Part shown: positions 17,313 through 26,837 of the stretch, piece by piece
Layout of the letters: the number at the start of each line of letters is the position of its first letter
How positions within the stretch are numbered: the stretch's first letter is position 1
Source: Desulfarculus sp.
Lineage (GTDB): Bacteria > Desulfobacterota > Desulfarculia > Desulfarculales > Desulfarculaceae
Direction of reading: 5' to 3'
DNA: 64,000 nt
NCBI GenBank assembly: GCA_003605055.1
Contig: QZKP01000001.1
Coordinates: forward strand, 49,651 to 113,650
The notes under the pieces: generated by a model
What the model was told of the DNA's origin: nothing
Seen by the model: the letters and a program-made list of their open reading frames with translations, nothing else
The model's database searches: none
Made by a program: the position numbers and the translations under genes

Positions 17313-17404
17313 AACAACATACATGACATAATATACTGTAATAATTATGTTTTAAATCATTTATGCCTTATGGTGGTATCCACCGCTTGGGCCGCGCCCC
17401 TGGC

Positions 17405-17640
17405 CTGAGGCCAACGCTTAATGGTGGTCTTGGTCCGGGTGTAAGTGCCCTACCTGCTTGCCGTAGGGTCCCAGATCTCTCTGCTTGGAGCCCTGGGAAC
17501 CGGTACACCGGCACCGGAATGGGGAGGTTAATCCCCAACTGGCCTGCGTTGATCTTCTTTTTAAACTGGTACGCTGCCGCGTCGCTGGAAGTGAAAATGG
17601 CGGTGCCGTTGCCTTAGGTGTAGCGGAGGATGAAGACGAT
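17405..17640 (-). pseudogene. C-terminal fragment of a methylmalonate-semialdehyde dehydrogenase (MmsA)-like gene
   Basis: Minus-strand translation in three successive frames gives GNGTAIFTSSDAAAYQFKKK, INAGQLGINLPIPVPVYRFPG, then (frameshift) LGPYGKQ, then (second frameshift) YTRTKTTIKRW. This is the well-known end of MmsA-type CoA-acylating aldehyde dehydrogenases. A TAA precedes GNGTA. At least two frameshifts and a stop make it non-functional, and the N-terminal catalytic part is missing. Confidence 0.75.
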
Positions 17641-17882
17641 CGCTTCCCCAAGACCAGGTAGGCTTCCGCCTCGCAGTGTGGAATCTCATAAGAGCCGGAC
17701 AGTATGACCATGGCTAGGCCCCCTGCTGGTCATAGATCACGCCCTGGAGGGCCACTAGGGTGCTGTCGCGCTTTGCTCCCACTTTGACTGTGCATGGCCA
17801 TGGGATGGCGCTTGGCGGTCTACAGCGTCAACTCCTCGCGCTCCAGGGCCAGATACACCGGGCTGTCCGGCGGCCCGGTCAA
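17641..17882 (-). pseudogene. Decayed fragment of a molybdenum hydroxylase large subunit
   Basis: On the minus strand, pieces in different frames read VYLALEREELTL-stop-TAKRHPMAMH, VGAKRDSTLVALQGVIYDQQ and SGSYEIPHCEAEAYLVL. In intact Mo subunits these follow one another (RHPM...VGAKRDGTLVALQ...YEIPHCEAEAYLVYTN). The fragment runs directly into the MmsA remnant, so the two were probably joined by deletion. It is a third Mo hydroxylase copy in this neighbourhood. Confidence 0.72.
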
Positions 17883-17885
17883 TTC

Positions 17886-19109
17886 TCATTTTGCCGTGAA
17901 CAGCCCGGCCAGGGGCACCCTTTTTTGCCAGTGGTGGATGGGTATCTGGTCGCCGGGGCGCAACTGGTAAAAGAGCCGCAATTCCACGTCCACGGCCTCG
18001 ATGCCCCCCGCCAGTCTGATCTCGAACTCCTCTCGCTTGGGCCTAAACGGCTGGAAGGTGCTGTCCCTGATGATGCCCAGCTTGCGGTCCGGCCCCAACA
18101 CCATGACCGGCCCCAGGCTGTCGGTGCACTGGGTCATATAGATGCGCTGGGTTTTATAGAGTTCCCGGCCCTTGTCATCCTTGGCGGTCGCCTCCAGGAC
18201 CACCTGGGCTCGGGAGGGTCAGCCGTCCGGTATGCGGTGTCCGGCCCGGTTGCGGATGGTGACCCCCACCACCACCATGGGCTGAAGCTTCTTGTGGTCG
18301 GGCTGGAAGGTGTAGGGAAGCACCTCCACCTCCAGGGGCAGGGCCGCGCGCAGCCGGACGGTGGTATCGGCCCGGTTGTTGAAGTTGGGCGGGAAGCTGT
18401 GGTTCTGGCCTGGCATGTGGCAGTCGTTGCAGGTGCGGGCGCCTCCGGTGGCCACATACCCGTGCAGATAGCTGCCGTAAAGGGTGGCGCACTGGATGGG
18501 CGGGGTGAACTCGAAGTTGGGGCCCAGGCCGTGGCATTGGCCGCAGAAGGCCGGCGTGTTCATGAAGGCGCTGCGCCGAATATTCTGGAAGGAGCCTTCA
18601 TGATCCTCCCGGTCCTGGCGGCCGTAGATGAGGCCGCGCCCCGGCCGCTGATGCACCACGGCCTTACCCTGGTGGCACACCAGGCAGCCGATATTGAGCC
18701 GGCGCAGGGTCTGCTTGTCGTCGTTCCAAATGACCGCGGCCAGCTGCTTGGCGACTTGGTCGTTGGTGGCCAGCAGTTGGGGCAGGTGGCATTTGGCGCA
18801 GGAGAAGTTGGCCAGGGTGGCTTCCTCCGGACGCTTGACCGAGAGCGGCCCCTGCCTGAGGTATTTGGACATGAAGCTGAAGTCGTTTATGCCCATCAGG
18901 GACTCGGCGTGGTGGGAGCTTTGCCACTGGGCGTAAATCTCCGCGTGGCACTCCTGGCAGCGGGAAGAGTCGTAATGTTCGATGAGCTGGTTCAGGGTGG
19001 TTATTTTGCTCCCCGAATCCCCGGCCTGCACCAGGCCCGCCAGGGCCGCCATCGCCAGAACCACAAACAGAGCCGCCCACCGCACCCTGTGGCTTTCAGT
19101 GCTTTTCAT
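17886..19109 (-). CDS. Pentahaem c-type cytochrome with in-frame UGA (probable selenoprotein)
   Basis: 407 aa if TGA at 18219-18221 is read as Sec (residue 297). Start ATG 19109 gives a signal peptide (KSTESHRVRWAALFVVLAMA..LVQA). Five CxxCH haem motifs follow: CQECH, CAKCH, CLVCH, CGQCH, CNDCH. The C-terminal beta-rich domain reads NRAGHRIPDG-U-PSRAQVVLEATAKD and continues in the same frame with no shift to LAGLFTAK. Both halves belong to the domain typical of multihaem cytochromes (GHRxP...VVLE). A tight hairpin lies just after the UGA. The protein should be periplasmic. It follows recG by 68 bases. A simple nonsense mutation is the alternative, but the downstream 110 codons show no decay. 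Confidence 0.75.
18194..18207 (-). promoter_or_regulatory. Candidate bacterial SECIS hairpin after the UGA of the cytochrome gene
   Basis: CCAGG-UGGU-CCUGG forms a perfect 5-bp stem with a four-base G-containing loop, 12-25 bases after the UGA. A second outer stem CCUCC/GGAGG can form around it. Distance and exposed GG in the loop fit the bacterial SECIS pattern. Confidence 0.6.
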
Positions 19110-19177
19110 ACGCCTCTTCTGGAGTACTTTGGCGGCTGCGGCCCGCCACGGCCAGAAAATGAATACCACGCGGCATC

Positions 19178-21292
19178 TCAGCCCGCCTCCACCAAACCCA
19201 GCCGCCGGCCCCAGCGCCGCACCGCCTCCTCCTTGACCGCCTTGAGCGGCTCCCGGCCCATCTGCGGGTCCCGGGCCAGCCAGCCGGCGATGATCTCCCG
19301 GATGCGCGGCACCAGCTCCGCGTCCCGCTCCCAGCGGGCCACCCTAAAGGGCGGCAGGCCTGACTGGCGCTGCCCCAGGGCCTCGCCCGGGCCGCGCAGA
19401 TGCAGGTCCGCCTCGGCGATGGTCATGCCGTCGCTGGTGCCGGCCAGCACGGCCAGACGCCGCGCGGCCAACTCGCCGGGCTCAGGCCCGGCCACCAGCA
19501 GGCAGCGGCCGGGCCGCTCCCCCCGCCCCACCCGGCCGCGGAGCTGGTGGAGCTGGCTCAGGCCGAAGCGCTCGGCGGCCAGCACGATCATCAGGGTGGC
19601 CGCGGGCACATCCACCCCCACCTCCACCACGGTGGTGGCCACCAGCACCCGGCTCTGACCGTTGCGGAAGGCTTCCAGGGCCTCCTGCTGGGCCTGGCCG
19701 TCCAGGCGGCCGTGCAGCAGGCCCATGGCCACCTGGGGGAAGTACTGGCTCAGGCGGCGGTGGGTCTGCACCACGTCCTGGGCCTCGATCTTGTCCGAGG
19801 CCTCCACCAGGGGGCAGATCACATAGGCCTGCTCCCCGCTCTGCACCGTGTGCGCCAGGGCCTCCACCGCCTGCCGCCGGTCGCTGAACTCCAGCACCCT
19901 GGTCTCCACCTGGGGCTGGCCGCCGGGCCGCTGGGGCAGGTCGCTGAGGTCCAGGTGGCCGGCCAGGGCCAGGGCCAGGGTGCGGGGTATGGGCGTGGCC
20001 GAAAGCACCAGCAGGTGCGGGCTGTCGCCCTTGGCCGACAGGGCCAGGCGCTGGTGCACGCCGAAGCGGTGCTGTTCGTCTATGATCACCAAGCCCAGGT
20101 CCTTAAAGGCCAGGCGCTGGGAGAACAGGGCGTGGGTGCCCACCAGCAGGTCCGCCTTGCCGGCGGCCGCGGCCGCGGCCTCCTGCCGCTGGGGGCCGTT
20201 CTGGGCGCCCAGGGCCAGGGCCACCCGCAGGCCCAGGGGCTCCAGATAGCGGGCCAGGGTGGCCGCGTGCTGCCGGGCCAGCACCTCGGTGGGGGCCATA
20301 AGCGCCGCCTGCACCCCGGCCTCCACGGCCAGGGCCGCGGCGCAGGCGGCCACTACGGTCTTGCCGGTGCCCACGTCTCCGCAGAGCAGCCGGCCCATGG
20401 GCGAGGGCCGGGCCAGGTCCTCACGGATGGCCTGCACGGCCTGCTCCTGGCCCTGGGTCAGGCGGAAGGGCAGGCCCTTCCAGAGGCGCTGGAGCAGCTT
20501 GCCCGGCGGCCGCAGGGGCCGGGCGGCCGCCGCCTCCCGCTGGCTGCGCTTCAGGGCCAGGCCCAGTTCGAAATAAACCAGTTCGTTCACGGCCAGGGCC
20601 CGGCGCCAGGGGGCCTGCTCCGGGTCCAGGTCCGCGGGCCCCGCCTCCGGGCCGGGCAAATGGGCCGCCTGCAGGGCCTGGCCCACGGACAGGGGGTAGA
20701 GATCGGCCGGCAGCAGGCCGGCCAGGGCGTCGGGTATCTCCGGGGCCACGCGCCGGATCAGTTCGGCCATGACCTTGCGCAGGCTGGCCGGCCGCACGCC
20801 CTCCACCTCTGGATACACCGGCGCCACCCGCCCCACCCCGTGGTGGCCGGGCCCCACCTCCTGCGCCCGGTACAGCTCCGGGTGCACCATCTGCAGGCCG
20901 CCGGCTTGACCCTCGCTCACCTCCCCCACCGCGTACAACTCCTGGCCTTTCGCAAACCCCTCCAGGTGGGCCCGCTTGAAGCGGAACCAAAGGCAGCTCA
21001 GGCGGCCGCTGGCGTCCTGCAACACCATGCGGAACAACTTGCCCTTGCGGCCCCAGAGCCCGGCCGAGGCCACCACGCCCCGCACCACGGCCAGGCGGCC
21101 GGGCTGCAACTCGTCAATAGGTGTAACCTGGCGGCGGTCCTCGTAGCGGGTGGGCAGAAAGAAAAGCGCGTCGCCCCAGGTAGTTAACCCCCGGGACCCC
21201 AGGGCGCGGGCGCTTACCGGGCCCACTCCGGGCAGCCGGGCCAGGGAGGCGGCCAGGGAGGGCAGATCAAAGGGGGTTACCTGGGCCAGCAC
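19178..21292 (-). CDS. recG: ATP-dependent DNA helicase RecG
   Basis: 704 aa. It reverses stalled replication forks and branch-migrates Holliday junctions. N-terminal wedge/OB part (residues 1-190), then helicase motif I LLCGDVGTGKTVVA, motif II IIDEQHRFG (RecG-specific DEQHRFG), motif III LSATPIPRT, and motif VI QLRGRVGRG. Length is normal (about 690-700). Stands alone on the minus strand with the Sec cytochrome downstream. Confidence 0.97.
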   Translation of the reverse strand: MLAQVTPFDLPSLAASLARLPGVGPVSARALGSRGLTTWGDALFFLPTRYEDRRQVTPIDELQPGRLAVVRGVVASAGLWGRKGKLFRMVLQDASGRLSCLWFRFKRAHLEGFAKGQELYAVGEVSEGQAGGLQMVHPELYRAQEVGPGHHGVGRVAPVYPEVEGVRPASLRKVMAELIRRVAPEIPDALAGLLPADLYPLSVGQALQAAHLPGPEAGPADLDPEQAPWRRALAVNELVYFELGLALKRSQREAAAARPLRPPGKLLQRLWKGLPFRLTQGQEQAVQAIREDLARPSPMGRLLCGDVGTGKTVVAACAAALAVEAGVQAALMAPTEVLARQHAATLARYLEPLGLRVALALGAQNGPQRQEAAAAAAGKADLLVGTHALFSQRLAFKDLGLVIIDEQHRFGVHQRLALSAKGDSPHLLVLSATPIPRTLALALAGHLDLSDLPQRPGGQPQVETRVLEFSDRRQAVEALAHTVQSGEQAYVICPLVEASDKIEAQDVVQTHRRLSQYFPQVAMGLLHGRLDGQAQQEALEAFRNGQSRVLVATTVVEVGVDVPAATLMIVLAAERFGLSQLHQLRGRVGRGERPGRCLLVAGPEPGELAARRLAVLAGTSDGMTIAEADLHLRGPGEALGQRQSGLPPFRVARWERDAELVPRIREIIAGWLARDPQMGREPLKAVKEEAVRRWGRRLGLVEAG

Positions 21293-21428
21293 GGCTTCTC
21301 CGGGTTAGGGGGCTAGGCCATTTGTGCCTGGCTGCACGCCGCCCCGTCAAGCCCCTTGGCTTGGCTTTATGCCCCGCGGGTTTTCTGCTAGAGTTAAATC
21401 CTGCCTAAATCGGGCGCAGGAGGAGGCC

Positions 21429-22475
21429 ATGAGCCAGGACGACCGCTATCGCCAAGCGGGTGTGGACATAGAAAAAGGCGACCAGTTCGTCAAGAACATC
21501 CGGGAGTTGGTCAAGAGCACCCACACCTCGGCCGTGCTGAGCGACCTGGGCGGCTTCTCGGGCCTGGTGTCTCTGAACACCGAGCACCTGCAGCACCCGG
21601 TCCTGGTCAGCTCCACCGACGGGGTGGGCACCAAGCTCAAGATCGCCTTCATGATGAACAAACACGACACGGTGGGCATTGACCTGGTGGGCATGTGCGT
21701 CAATGACATCGTAGTCACCGGGGCCCGGCCCCTGTTCATGCTGGACTACCTGGCCACGGGCAAGCTGGAGTTGGGCGTGGCCCAGGACATCGTGGCCGGC
21801 ATAGTGGCCGGCTGCCAGCAGGCCAAGTGCGCCCTGATAGGCGGGGAGACCGCGGAGATGCCCGGCATGTACCCGCCCGGCGAGTATGACCTGGCCGGCT
21901 TCACGGTGGGGGTGGTGGAACGGGACAAGATCATCGACGGCTCGGCCGTGCGGCGGGGGGCGGCGGTGATCGGCCTGGCCAGCAGCGGCCTGCACAGCAA
22001 CGGCTATTCCCTGGTGCGCAAGATCGTCTTCGAGGAGCAGGGCCTGGGCGTGGGCGACCGGGTGCCCGGGCTGGACGGCACGGTGGGCGAGGTGCTGCTG
22101 ACCCCCACCCGCATCTACGTGGAGGCGGTGCTCAACGTGCAGCGGGACTATGAGCTCATGGGCGCGGCCCACATCACCGGCGGCGGCATCCTGGAGAACC
22201 TGCCCCGGGTGCTGCCCAGCGGCGTACGGGCCGTGATCAACAAGGGCTCCTGGACTCAGCCGCCGGTGTTCGCCTGGCTGCAGGAGCGGGGCGGCTTGAG
22301 CGAGCGGGAGATGAACCGCACCTTCAACGCGGGCCTGGGCATGATCCTCCTGGTGCCCGGCAAGCAGGGGCAGGACGTGGTGGAGCGCCTGACCGCTCTG
22401 GGCGAGCAGGCCTTTATCGTGGGCGAGATACTGAGCCGCAAGCCGAACCAGCCGCCGGTGGAGATCGTGGCTTGA
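21429..22475 (+). CDS. purM: Phosphoribosylformylglycinamidine cyclo-ligase
   Basis: 348 aa from the ATG at 21429 (AGGAGGAGG just upstream); an earlier start at 21324 would add an unrelated extension. Catalyses ring closure to AIR in purine synthesis, cytoplasmic. Visible: YRQAGVDIEKGDQFV, SSTDGVGTKLKIA, DLVGMCVNDIVVTGARPLF, GGETAEMPGMY, HITGGGILENLPRVLP. The stop overlaps the next gene by 4 bases. Confidence 0.97.
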   Translation: MSQDDRYRQAGVDIEKGDQFVKNIRELVKSTHTSAVLSDLGGFSGLVSLNTEHLQHPVLVSSTDGVGTKLKIAFMMNKHDTVGIDLVGMCVNDIVVTGARPLFMLDYLATGKLELGVAQDIVAGIVAGCQQAKCALIGGETAEMPGMYPPGEYDLAGFTVGVVERDKIIDGSAVRRGAAVIGLASSGLHSNGYSLVRKIVFEEQGLGVGDRVPGLDGTVGEVLLTPTRIYVEAVLNVQRDYELMGAAHITGGGILENLPRVLPSGVRAVINKGSWTQPPVFAWLQERGGLSEREMNRTFNAGLGMILLVPGKQGQDVVERLTALGEQAFIVGEILSRKPNQPPVEIVA

Positions 22476-22924
22476 TCCTGGTCTCGGCCTGCCTCCTGGG
22501 CCAGCGGGTGCGCTACGACGGCCGCCATTCTTATTCCGAGGTGGCCCTTGGCCTGGCCGGCGGGGAGCCGGTGCTGGCCCTGTGCCCGGAGGTGCTGGGC
22601 GGCCTGGGGGTGCCGCGGCCGCCGGCCCGTTTTGTGGGGGCCCGCTTCGGCCGCGAGGGCCAGGACCTGCTGGACGGCCGCGCCCGCCTGTTGGACGGCC
22701 AGGGCCGCGACCTGAGCCCGGCCTTTGTGGCCGGCGCCCGGGCCGTGCTGGCGCTGGCCCAGGAGCAGGGGGTGCGCCTGGCCCTCTTGAAGGACCGCTC
22801 GCCCTCCTGCGCCTGGGACCCCCAGGGCCTGAACCCGGACGGCGGCCCGGGCCTGGGCGTGCTGGCCGCCTTGCTCCAGGCGGCCGGGATCGAGCTGCGC
22901 GAGGTGCGGGCCGCGGCCCGCTAG
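22472..22924 (+). CDS. DUF523 family protein
   Basis: 150 aa, TTG start overlapping the purM stop by 4 bases. Family opening ILVSACLLGQRVRYDG and the conserved KDRSPSCAWD are present, with PEVLGGLGVPRPP in between. DUF523 proteins are small cytoplasmic proteins with conserved Cys; function is unknown, with tRNA-modification or sulfur roles suggested only by co-occurrence. Start supported by ending of purM rather than by a strong ribosome site. Confidence 0.9.
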   Translation: MILVSACLLGQRVRYDGRHSYSEVALGLAGGEPVLALCPEVLGGLGVPRPPARFVGARFGREGQDLLDGRARLLDGQGRDLSPAFVAGARAVLALAQEQGVRLALLKDRSPSCAWDPQGLNPDGGPGLGVLAALLQAAGIELREVRAAAR

Positions 22925-22960
22925 CCCAGGCGCGGCCCCCAAGCCAGGAAAGGCGTTTAG

Positions 22961-23500
22961 ATGCAAGACCACGCCCAGGCCCTGTACAACCTCTCCGCTG
23001 ACCTAGGGCGGGTGCTCAGCCAGGCCCTGACCTCTGAGCTGCCCATCAGCGGCTCGGCCCTGGGCGCGGGCCAGGTGGGCCAGAACGCGCTCTGCGGCCA
23101 GTTTCAGTACGGCCTGCTCTATTGCGCCCTGGAGAAGATAGAGATCAACCAGGCCGCGGACCGGACATACTGGAAGGACCTGCACGCACAGTTAACCCGC
23201 ATTATTGACCAGGAGGCCCGGGCCTCGGCGGACAAGGTGCTGGGGCCCCTGGGCCAGTGGGCCAGCCAGGACGAGGTGGTCCAGATCGGGAGAGCGGCCT
23301 ATGACCCCCTGGCGCCTTTCGCCGGCACCAGCCTGCGCAACCTGGAGGCCGGCCTGAAAGAGACCCCGGTGGCGGTGCTGGCCAGCCGCATCATCAAGAG
23401 CTTCTACGCCGTGGCCGACCACAGCGCCGTGGCCGACCGGGTGATCAGCCTGGCCTTCGCGGGCATCAAGGAGTTGTTCAGCAAGGGGGGCCTGGCCTGA
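22961..23500 (+). CDS. Conserved hypothetical protein
   Basis: 179 aa, not recognised. Mostly alpha-helical by appearance, without signal peptide or membrane segment. Contains a Cys pair region (NALCGQFQYGLLYCALEK) and a C-terminal helical stretch (SRIIKSFYAVADHSAVADRV). ATG start preceded by AGGAAAGG. Its last base overlaps the ispG start, so both are cotranslated; any link to isoprenoid synthesis is only positional. Confidence 0.8.
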   Translation: MQDHAQALYNLSADLGRVLSQALTSELPISGSALGAGQVGQNALCGQFQYGLLYCALEKIEINQAADRTYWKDLHAQLTRIIDQEARASADKVLGPLGQWASQDEVVQIGRAAYDPLAPFAGTSLRNLEAGLKETPVAVLASRIIKSFYAVADHSAVADRVISLAFAGIKELFSKGGLA

Positions 23501-24582
23501 TGATCTGCACCCGCCAGCAGACCCGGCGCATCCAGGTGGGCCGGGTGCCCATCGGCCGCGGCGCGCCGGTGGCGGTGCAGTCCATGACCAACACCGACAC
23601 CCGCGACGCGGCGGCCACCCTGGCCCAGATACAGGGCTTGGCCCAGGCCGGCTGCGAGATCATCCGCTGCGCGGTGCCGGACCTGGCCGCGGCCCAGGCC
23701 CTGGGCGCCATCATTGCGGCCAGCCCCCTGCCGGTGATCGCCGACATCCACTTCGACGCCGGCCTGGCCGTGGCCGCCCTGGAGCAGGGGGCCGCGGGCC
23801 TGCGCATCAACCCGGGCAACATCGGCGGGCCGCGGGCCGTGGCCCGGGTGGTGGCCGCGGCCCGGGCCGCGGGCGCGCCCATCCGGGTGGGGGCCAACTC
23901 CGGCTCCCTGCCCCAGGATATAGTGGAACGCTGCGGCGGACCCACGCCCCAGGCCCTGGTGGAGGCGGCCCTGGGCCACGTGCGCCTGCTGGAGAGCCAG
24001 GGCTTTGACCAGATCAAGGTGAGCCTCAAGTCCTCCAACGTGCTGGACACCATCGCCGCCTGCCGCCTCTGGGCCCAGCAGAGCGACATTCCCCAGCACC
24101 TGGGCGTCACCGAGGCCGGCGGGCTCTTGCCCGGGGCCATCAAGTCCGCCCTGGGCATCGGCGTGCTCCTCCTGGAGGGCATCGGCGACACCCTGCGCAT
24201 CAGCCTCACCGCCGATCCTGTGCGGGAGGTGGAGGCGGCCTGGCACCTGCTGCGGGCCTGCGGCCTGCGCTCCCGGGGGGTGGAGATCATCTCCTGCCCC
24301 TCCTGCGGCCGCACCGAGATCGAGCTGATCCCCCTGGTGGAGGCGGCCGCCAAGGAGTTGGCCGGCATAAAAGAGCCCCTGACCGTGGCCATCATGGGCT
24401 GCGTGGTCAACGGCCCGGGCGAGGCCGCCCACGCGGACCTGGGCGTGGCCGGCGGCCGCGGCCAGGGCGTGTTGTTTCAGGGCGGCCGGGTGGTCAAGAA
24501 GTTCCCTGAGTCCGAGCTGCTGCCCGAGCTGTTGCGGGCCGTGGCCTGGGTTTTGGACCAGCGCGGACAATCACAGCCCTAG
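23500..24582 (+). CDS. ispG: 4-hydroxy-3-methylbut-2-en-1-yl diphosphate synthase
   Basis: 360 aa. MEP-pathway [4Fe-4S] enzyme converting MEcPP to HMBPP. Visible: opening RRIQVGRVPIGRGAPVAVQS, SMTNTDTRDAAATLAQI, the GLRINPGNIGG strand, and the cluster ligands SCPSCGRT and GCVVNGPGEA. Length is normal for the bacterial single-barrel type. Followed 15 bases later by proS, a common deltaproteobacterial pair. Confidence 0.97.
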   Translation: MICTRQQTRRIQVGRVPIGRGAPVAVQSMTNTDTRDAAATLAQIQGLAQAGCEIIRCAVPDLAAAQALGAIIAASPLPVIADIHFDAGLAVAALEQGAAGLRINPGNIGGPRAVARVVAAARAAGAPIRVGANSGSLPQDIVERCGGPTPQALVEAALGHVRLLESQGFDQIKVSLKSSNVLDTIAACRLWAQQSDIPQHLGVTEAGGLLPGAIKSALGIGVLLLEGIGDTLRISLTADPVREVEAAWHLLRACGLRSRGVEIISCPSCGRTEIELIPLVEAAAKELAGIKEPLTVAIMGCVVNGPGEAAHADLGVAGGRGQGVLFQGGRVVKKFPESELLPELLRAVAWVLDQRGQSQP

Positions 24583-24597
24583 AGCGGAAAGATATAG

Positions 24598-26316
24598 ATG
24601 AAGTACAGCCAGAGCCTGATACCGACCCTCAAGGAGACCCCGGCCGAGGCCGAGGTGATCAGCCACCAGCTCATGCTGCGGGCGGGCATGATCCGCAAGC
24701 TGGCCTCGGGCATCTACACCTGGCTGCCCCTGGGCCTGCGCATCCTGCGCAAGGTGGAGCGCATCGTGCGCCAGGAGATGGACGCGGCCGGGGCCCTGGA
24801 GCTACTCATGCCCGGGGTGCAGCCGGCCGATCTCTGGCGGGAGTCGGGCCGCTGGGAGCACTACGGCGCCGAGCTGCTGCGCTTCCAGGACCGGCACCAA
24901 CACGACTACTGCCTGGCCCCCACCCACGAGGAGGTGATCACCGACCTGGTGCGGCGCGAGGTGCGCTCCTACCGGGACCTGCCCCTGAACCTCTACCAGA
25001 TCCAGACCAAGTTCCGCGACGAGATACGCCCCCGCTTCGGGGTTATGCGAGCCCGGGAATTCATCATGAAGGACGCCTACTCCTTTGACGCGACCGAGGA
25101 GTCTTCGGCGGCCTCCTACCGGGCCATGCACGACGCCTACAGCCGCATCTTTGAGCGCCTGGGGCTGCGGTTCTCGGTGGTGGAGGCGGACAGCGGGGCC
25201 ATCGGCGGCTCCTTCAGCCACGAGTTCATGGTCCTGGCCGACACCGGCGAGGACGCCATCGCCTCCTGCACGGCCTGCGCCTGGGCGGCCAACCTGGAAA
25301 AGGCCGAGGTCAGGCTGCAGGGCGGCGTGCGGCCCGGCCCCGAGGCCGAGCCGGCCCAGGTGGCCACCCCCGGCGCGCACACCGTGGAGGAGGTGGCCGC
25401 CTTCCTCCAGGTGCCGCCCAGCCGGGTCGCCAAGACCCTCATCTACCTGGCCGATGGCAAGCCGGTCGCGGCCATGCTGCGCGGCGACCGCCAGCTCAAC
25501 GAGGTGAAGCTCAAGAACGTGACCGGCGCGGCCGAGCTGGCGCTGGCCCCGGCCGCGGTGATCCAGGAGGTCAGCGGCGGGCCGGTCGGCTTCACCGGTC
25601 CCTTGGGCCTGAAGATACCCATCTACGTGGACCAGGAGCTGTACCACCAGCCCGCCCTGGTGGTGGGGGCCAACCAGGCCGACGCCCACCTGACCGGGTT
25701 GCACGCGGGCCGGGACGTGGCCCAGGGCAGGCAGGCGGACCTGCGCGTGATCGAGCCCGGCGACCTCTGTCCGCGCTGCGGCGGGGAGATCGGCTTCGCC
25801 CGGGGCATCGAGGTGGGGCACATATTCCGCCTGGGCACCAAGTACAGCCAGGCCTTGGGCGCCAGCTACCTGGACGCCCAGGGCGAGAGCCGGCCCATCA
25901 TCATGGGCTGCTATGGCATCGGCGTGACCCGCATCGTGGCCGCGGCCATCGAGCAAGGCCACGACGAGGCCGGGGCCATCTTCCCCCTGGCCATCGCGCC
26001 CTTCAGCGTGGCCGTGCTGCCCCTGGCCCTGGAGGGCGAGGCCTGGGAGGTGGCGCAAAGGCTGCATGAGGATCTCTTGGCCCGGGGCCTGGACGTGCTC
26101 CTGGACGACCGCGACCTGCGGCCGGGGGTGAAGTTCAAGGACGCGGACCTGATGGGCATCCCCCTGCGGGTGGTGGTGGGTAATAAGGGCCTCAAGCAGG
26201 GCGCGGTGGAGCTCAAGGAGCGCGCCGGCGGCGAGGTCAGAATGCTGCCCGTTAGCCAGGCGGCCGAGGACCTGGCCCAGATGGTGCGGGCCGGCGGCGG
26301 CCAGCCGCTGTTGTGA
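24598..26316 (+). CDS. proS: Prolyl-tRNA synthetase (bacterial type, with editing domain)
   Basis: 572 aa class II synthetase. Motif 1 region near residue 45 ([19 protein letters not shown]), motif 2 [19 protein letters not shown] near 140, an inserted editing (INS) domain at about 225-390, and motif 3 [13 protein letters not shown] near 440, followed by the anticodon-binding domain. Charges tRNA-Pro in the cytoplasm. Confidence 0.97.
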   Translation: MKYSQSLIPTLKETPAEAEVISHQLMLRAGMIRKLASGIYTWLPLGLRILRKVERIVRQEMDAAGALELLMPGVQPADLWRESGRWEHYGAELLRFQDRHQHDYCLAPTHEEVITDLVRREVRSYRDLPLNLYQIQTKFRDEIRPRFGVMRAREFIMKDAYSFDATEESSAASYRAMHDAYSRIFERLGLRFSVVEADSGAIGGSFSHEFMVLADTGEDAIASCTACAWAANLEKAEVRLQGGVRPGPEAEPAQVATPGAHTVEEVAAFLQVPPSRVAKTLIYLADGKPVAAMLRGDRQLNEVKLKNVTGAAELALAPAAVIQEVSGGPVGFTGPLGLKIPIYVDQELYHQPALVVGANQADAHLTGLHAGRDVAQGRQADLRVIEPGDLCPRCGGEIGFARGIEVGHIFRLGTKYSQALGASYLDAQGESRPIIMGCYGIGVTRIVAAAIEQGHDEAGAIFPLAIAPFSVAVLPLALEGEAWEVAQRLHEDLLARGLDVLLDDRDLRPGVKFKDADLMGIPLRVVVGNKGLKQGAVELKERAGGEVRMLPVSQAAEDLAQMVRAGGGQPLL

Positions 26317-26339
26317 CGGTGCCGCGGTAAAGGACGAAC

Positions 26340-26822
26340 GTGCCCGGCTACAGCCACATGGAGCTGACCGCCTATTGCGGGCTCTACTGCGGCGACTGCC
26401 TGCGCTTTAACAGCCGGGCGTTGCGGCTGGCCGGGGAGCTGGCCGCGGAGCTGGACCAGGGGGGCTGGGAGCCGTATGCCCGGGCCAAGGCCGCCGCGGA
26501 CCCGGCGCAGGTGAAGGGCGCCGCCCAGTTCGCGGATTGGCAGCGCTTCCGGGGCCTGCTGGCCACCCTGGCCGGCCAGGCCTGCGCCCTGCCCTGCCGA
26601 CTGGGCGGGGACGGCTGCGCCGGGCCCTGCCGGGTCAAGGCCTGTTGCCGGGAAAAGGGCCTGGCCGGCTGCTGGCAGTGCGCGGGGTTGGGCGGCTGCC
26701 CGGAGCTTAGTTTTTTGCTGCCCCTGCACGGGCAGAACCTGTTGGCCAACCTGGAGCTGCTCCGGAGCCTCGGCCCGGAGAAATGGGCCCCGCGGCGCCG
26801 GGGCTTTTACGCCTGGACCTAG
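26340..26822 (+). CDS. DUF3795-type Cys-rich protein
   Basis: 160 aa, GTG start after AAAGGACG. Opens with the DUF3795 signature AYCGLYCGDCLRFN and has further Cys sets (CALPCRLGGDGCAGPCRVKA, CCREKGLAGCWQCAGLGGC), a probable zinc-binding protein. Function is unknown. Lies between proS and rel with short gaps, so likely cotranscribed. Confidence 0.85.
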   Translation: MPGYSHMELTAYCGLYCGDCLRFNSRALRLAGELAAELDQGGWEPYARAKAAADPAQVKGAAQFADWQRFRGLLATLAGQACALPCRLGGDGCAGPCRVKACCREKGLAGCWQCAGLGGCPELSFLLPLHGQNLLANLELLRSLGPEKWAPRRRGFYAWT

Positions 26823-26837
26823 GAGAGACGTCCGCCG

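Noticed and set aside
17800..17830. TAG in the Mo-subunit fragment as pyrrolysine
   Set aside because: The fragment has several frameshifts and further stops, so ordinary gene decay explains it.
17760..19658. 632-aa + strand frame across the cytochrome and recG
   Set aside because: Opposite frame of the Sec cytochrome and recG, without domain or ribosome site.
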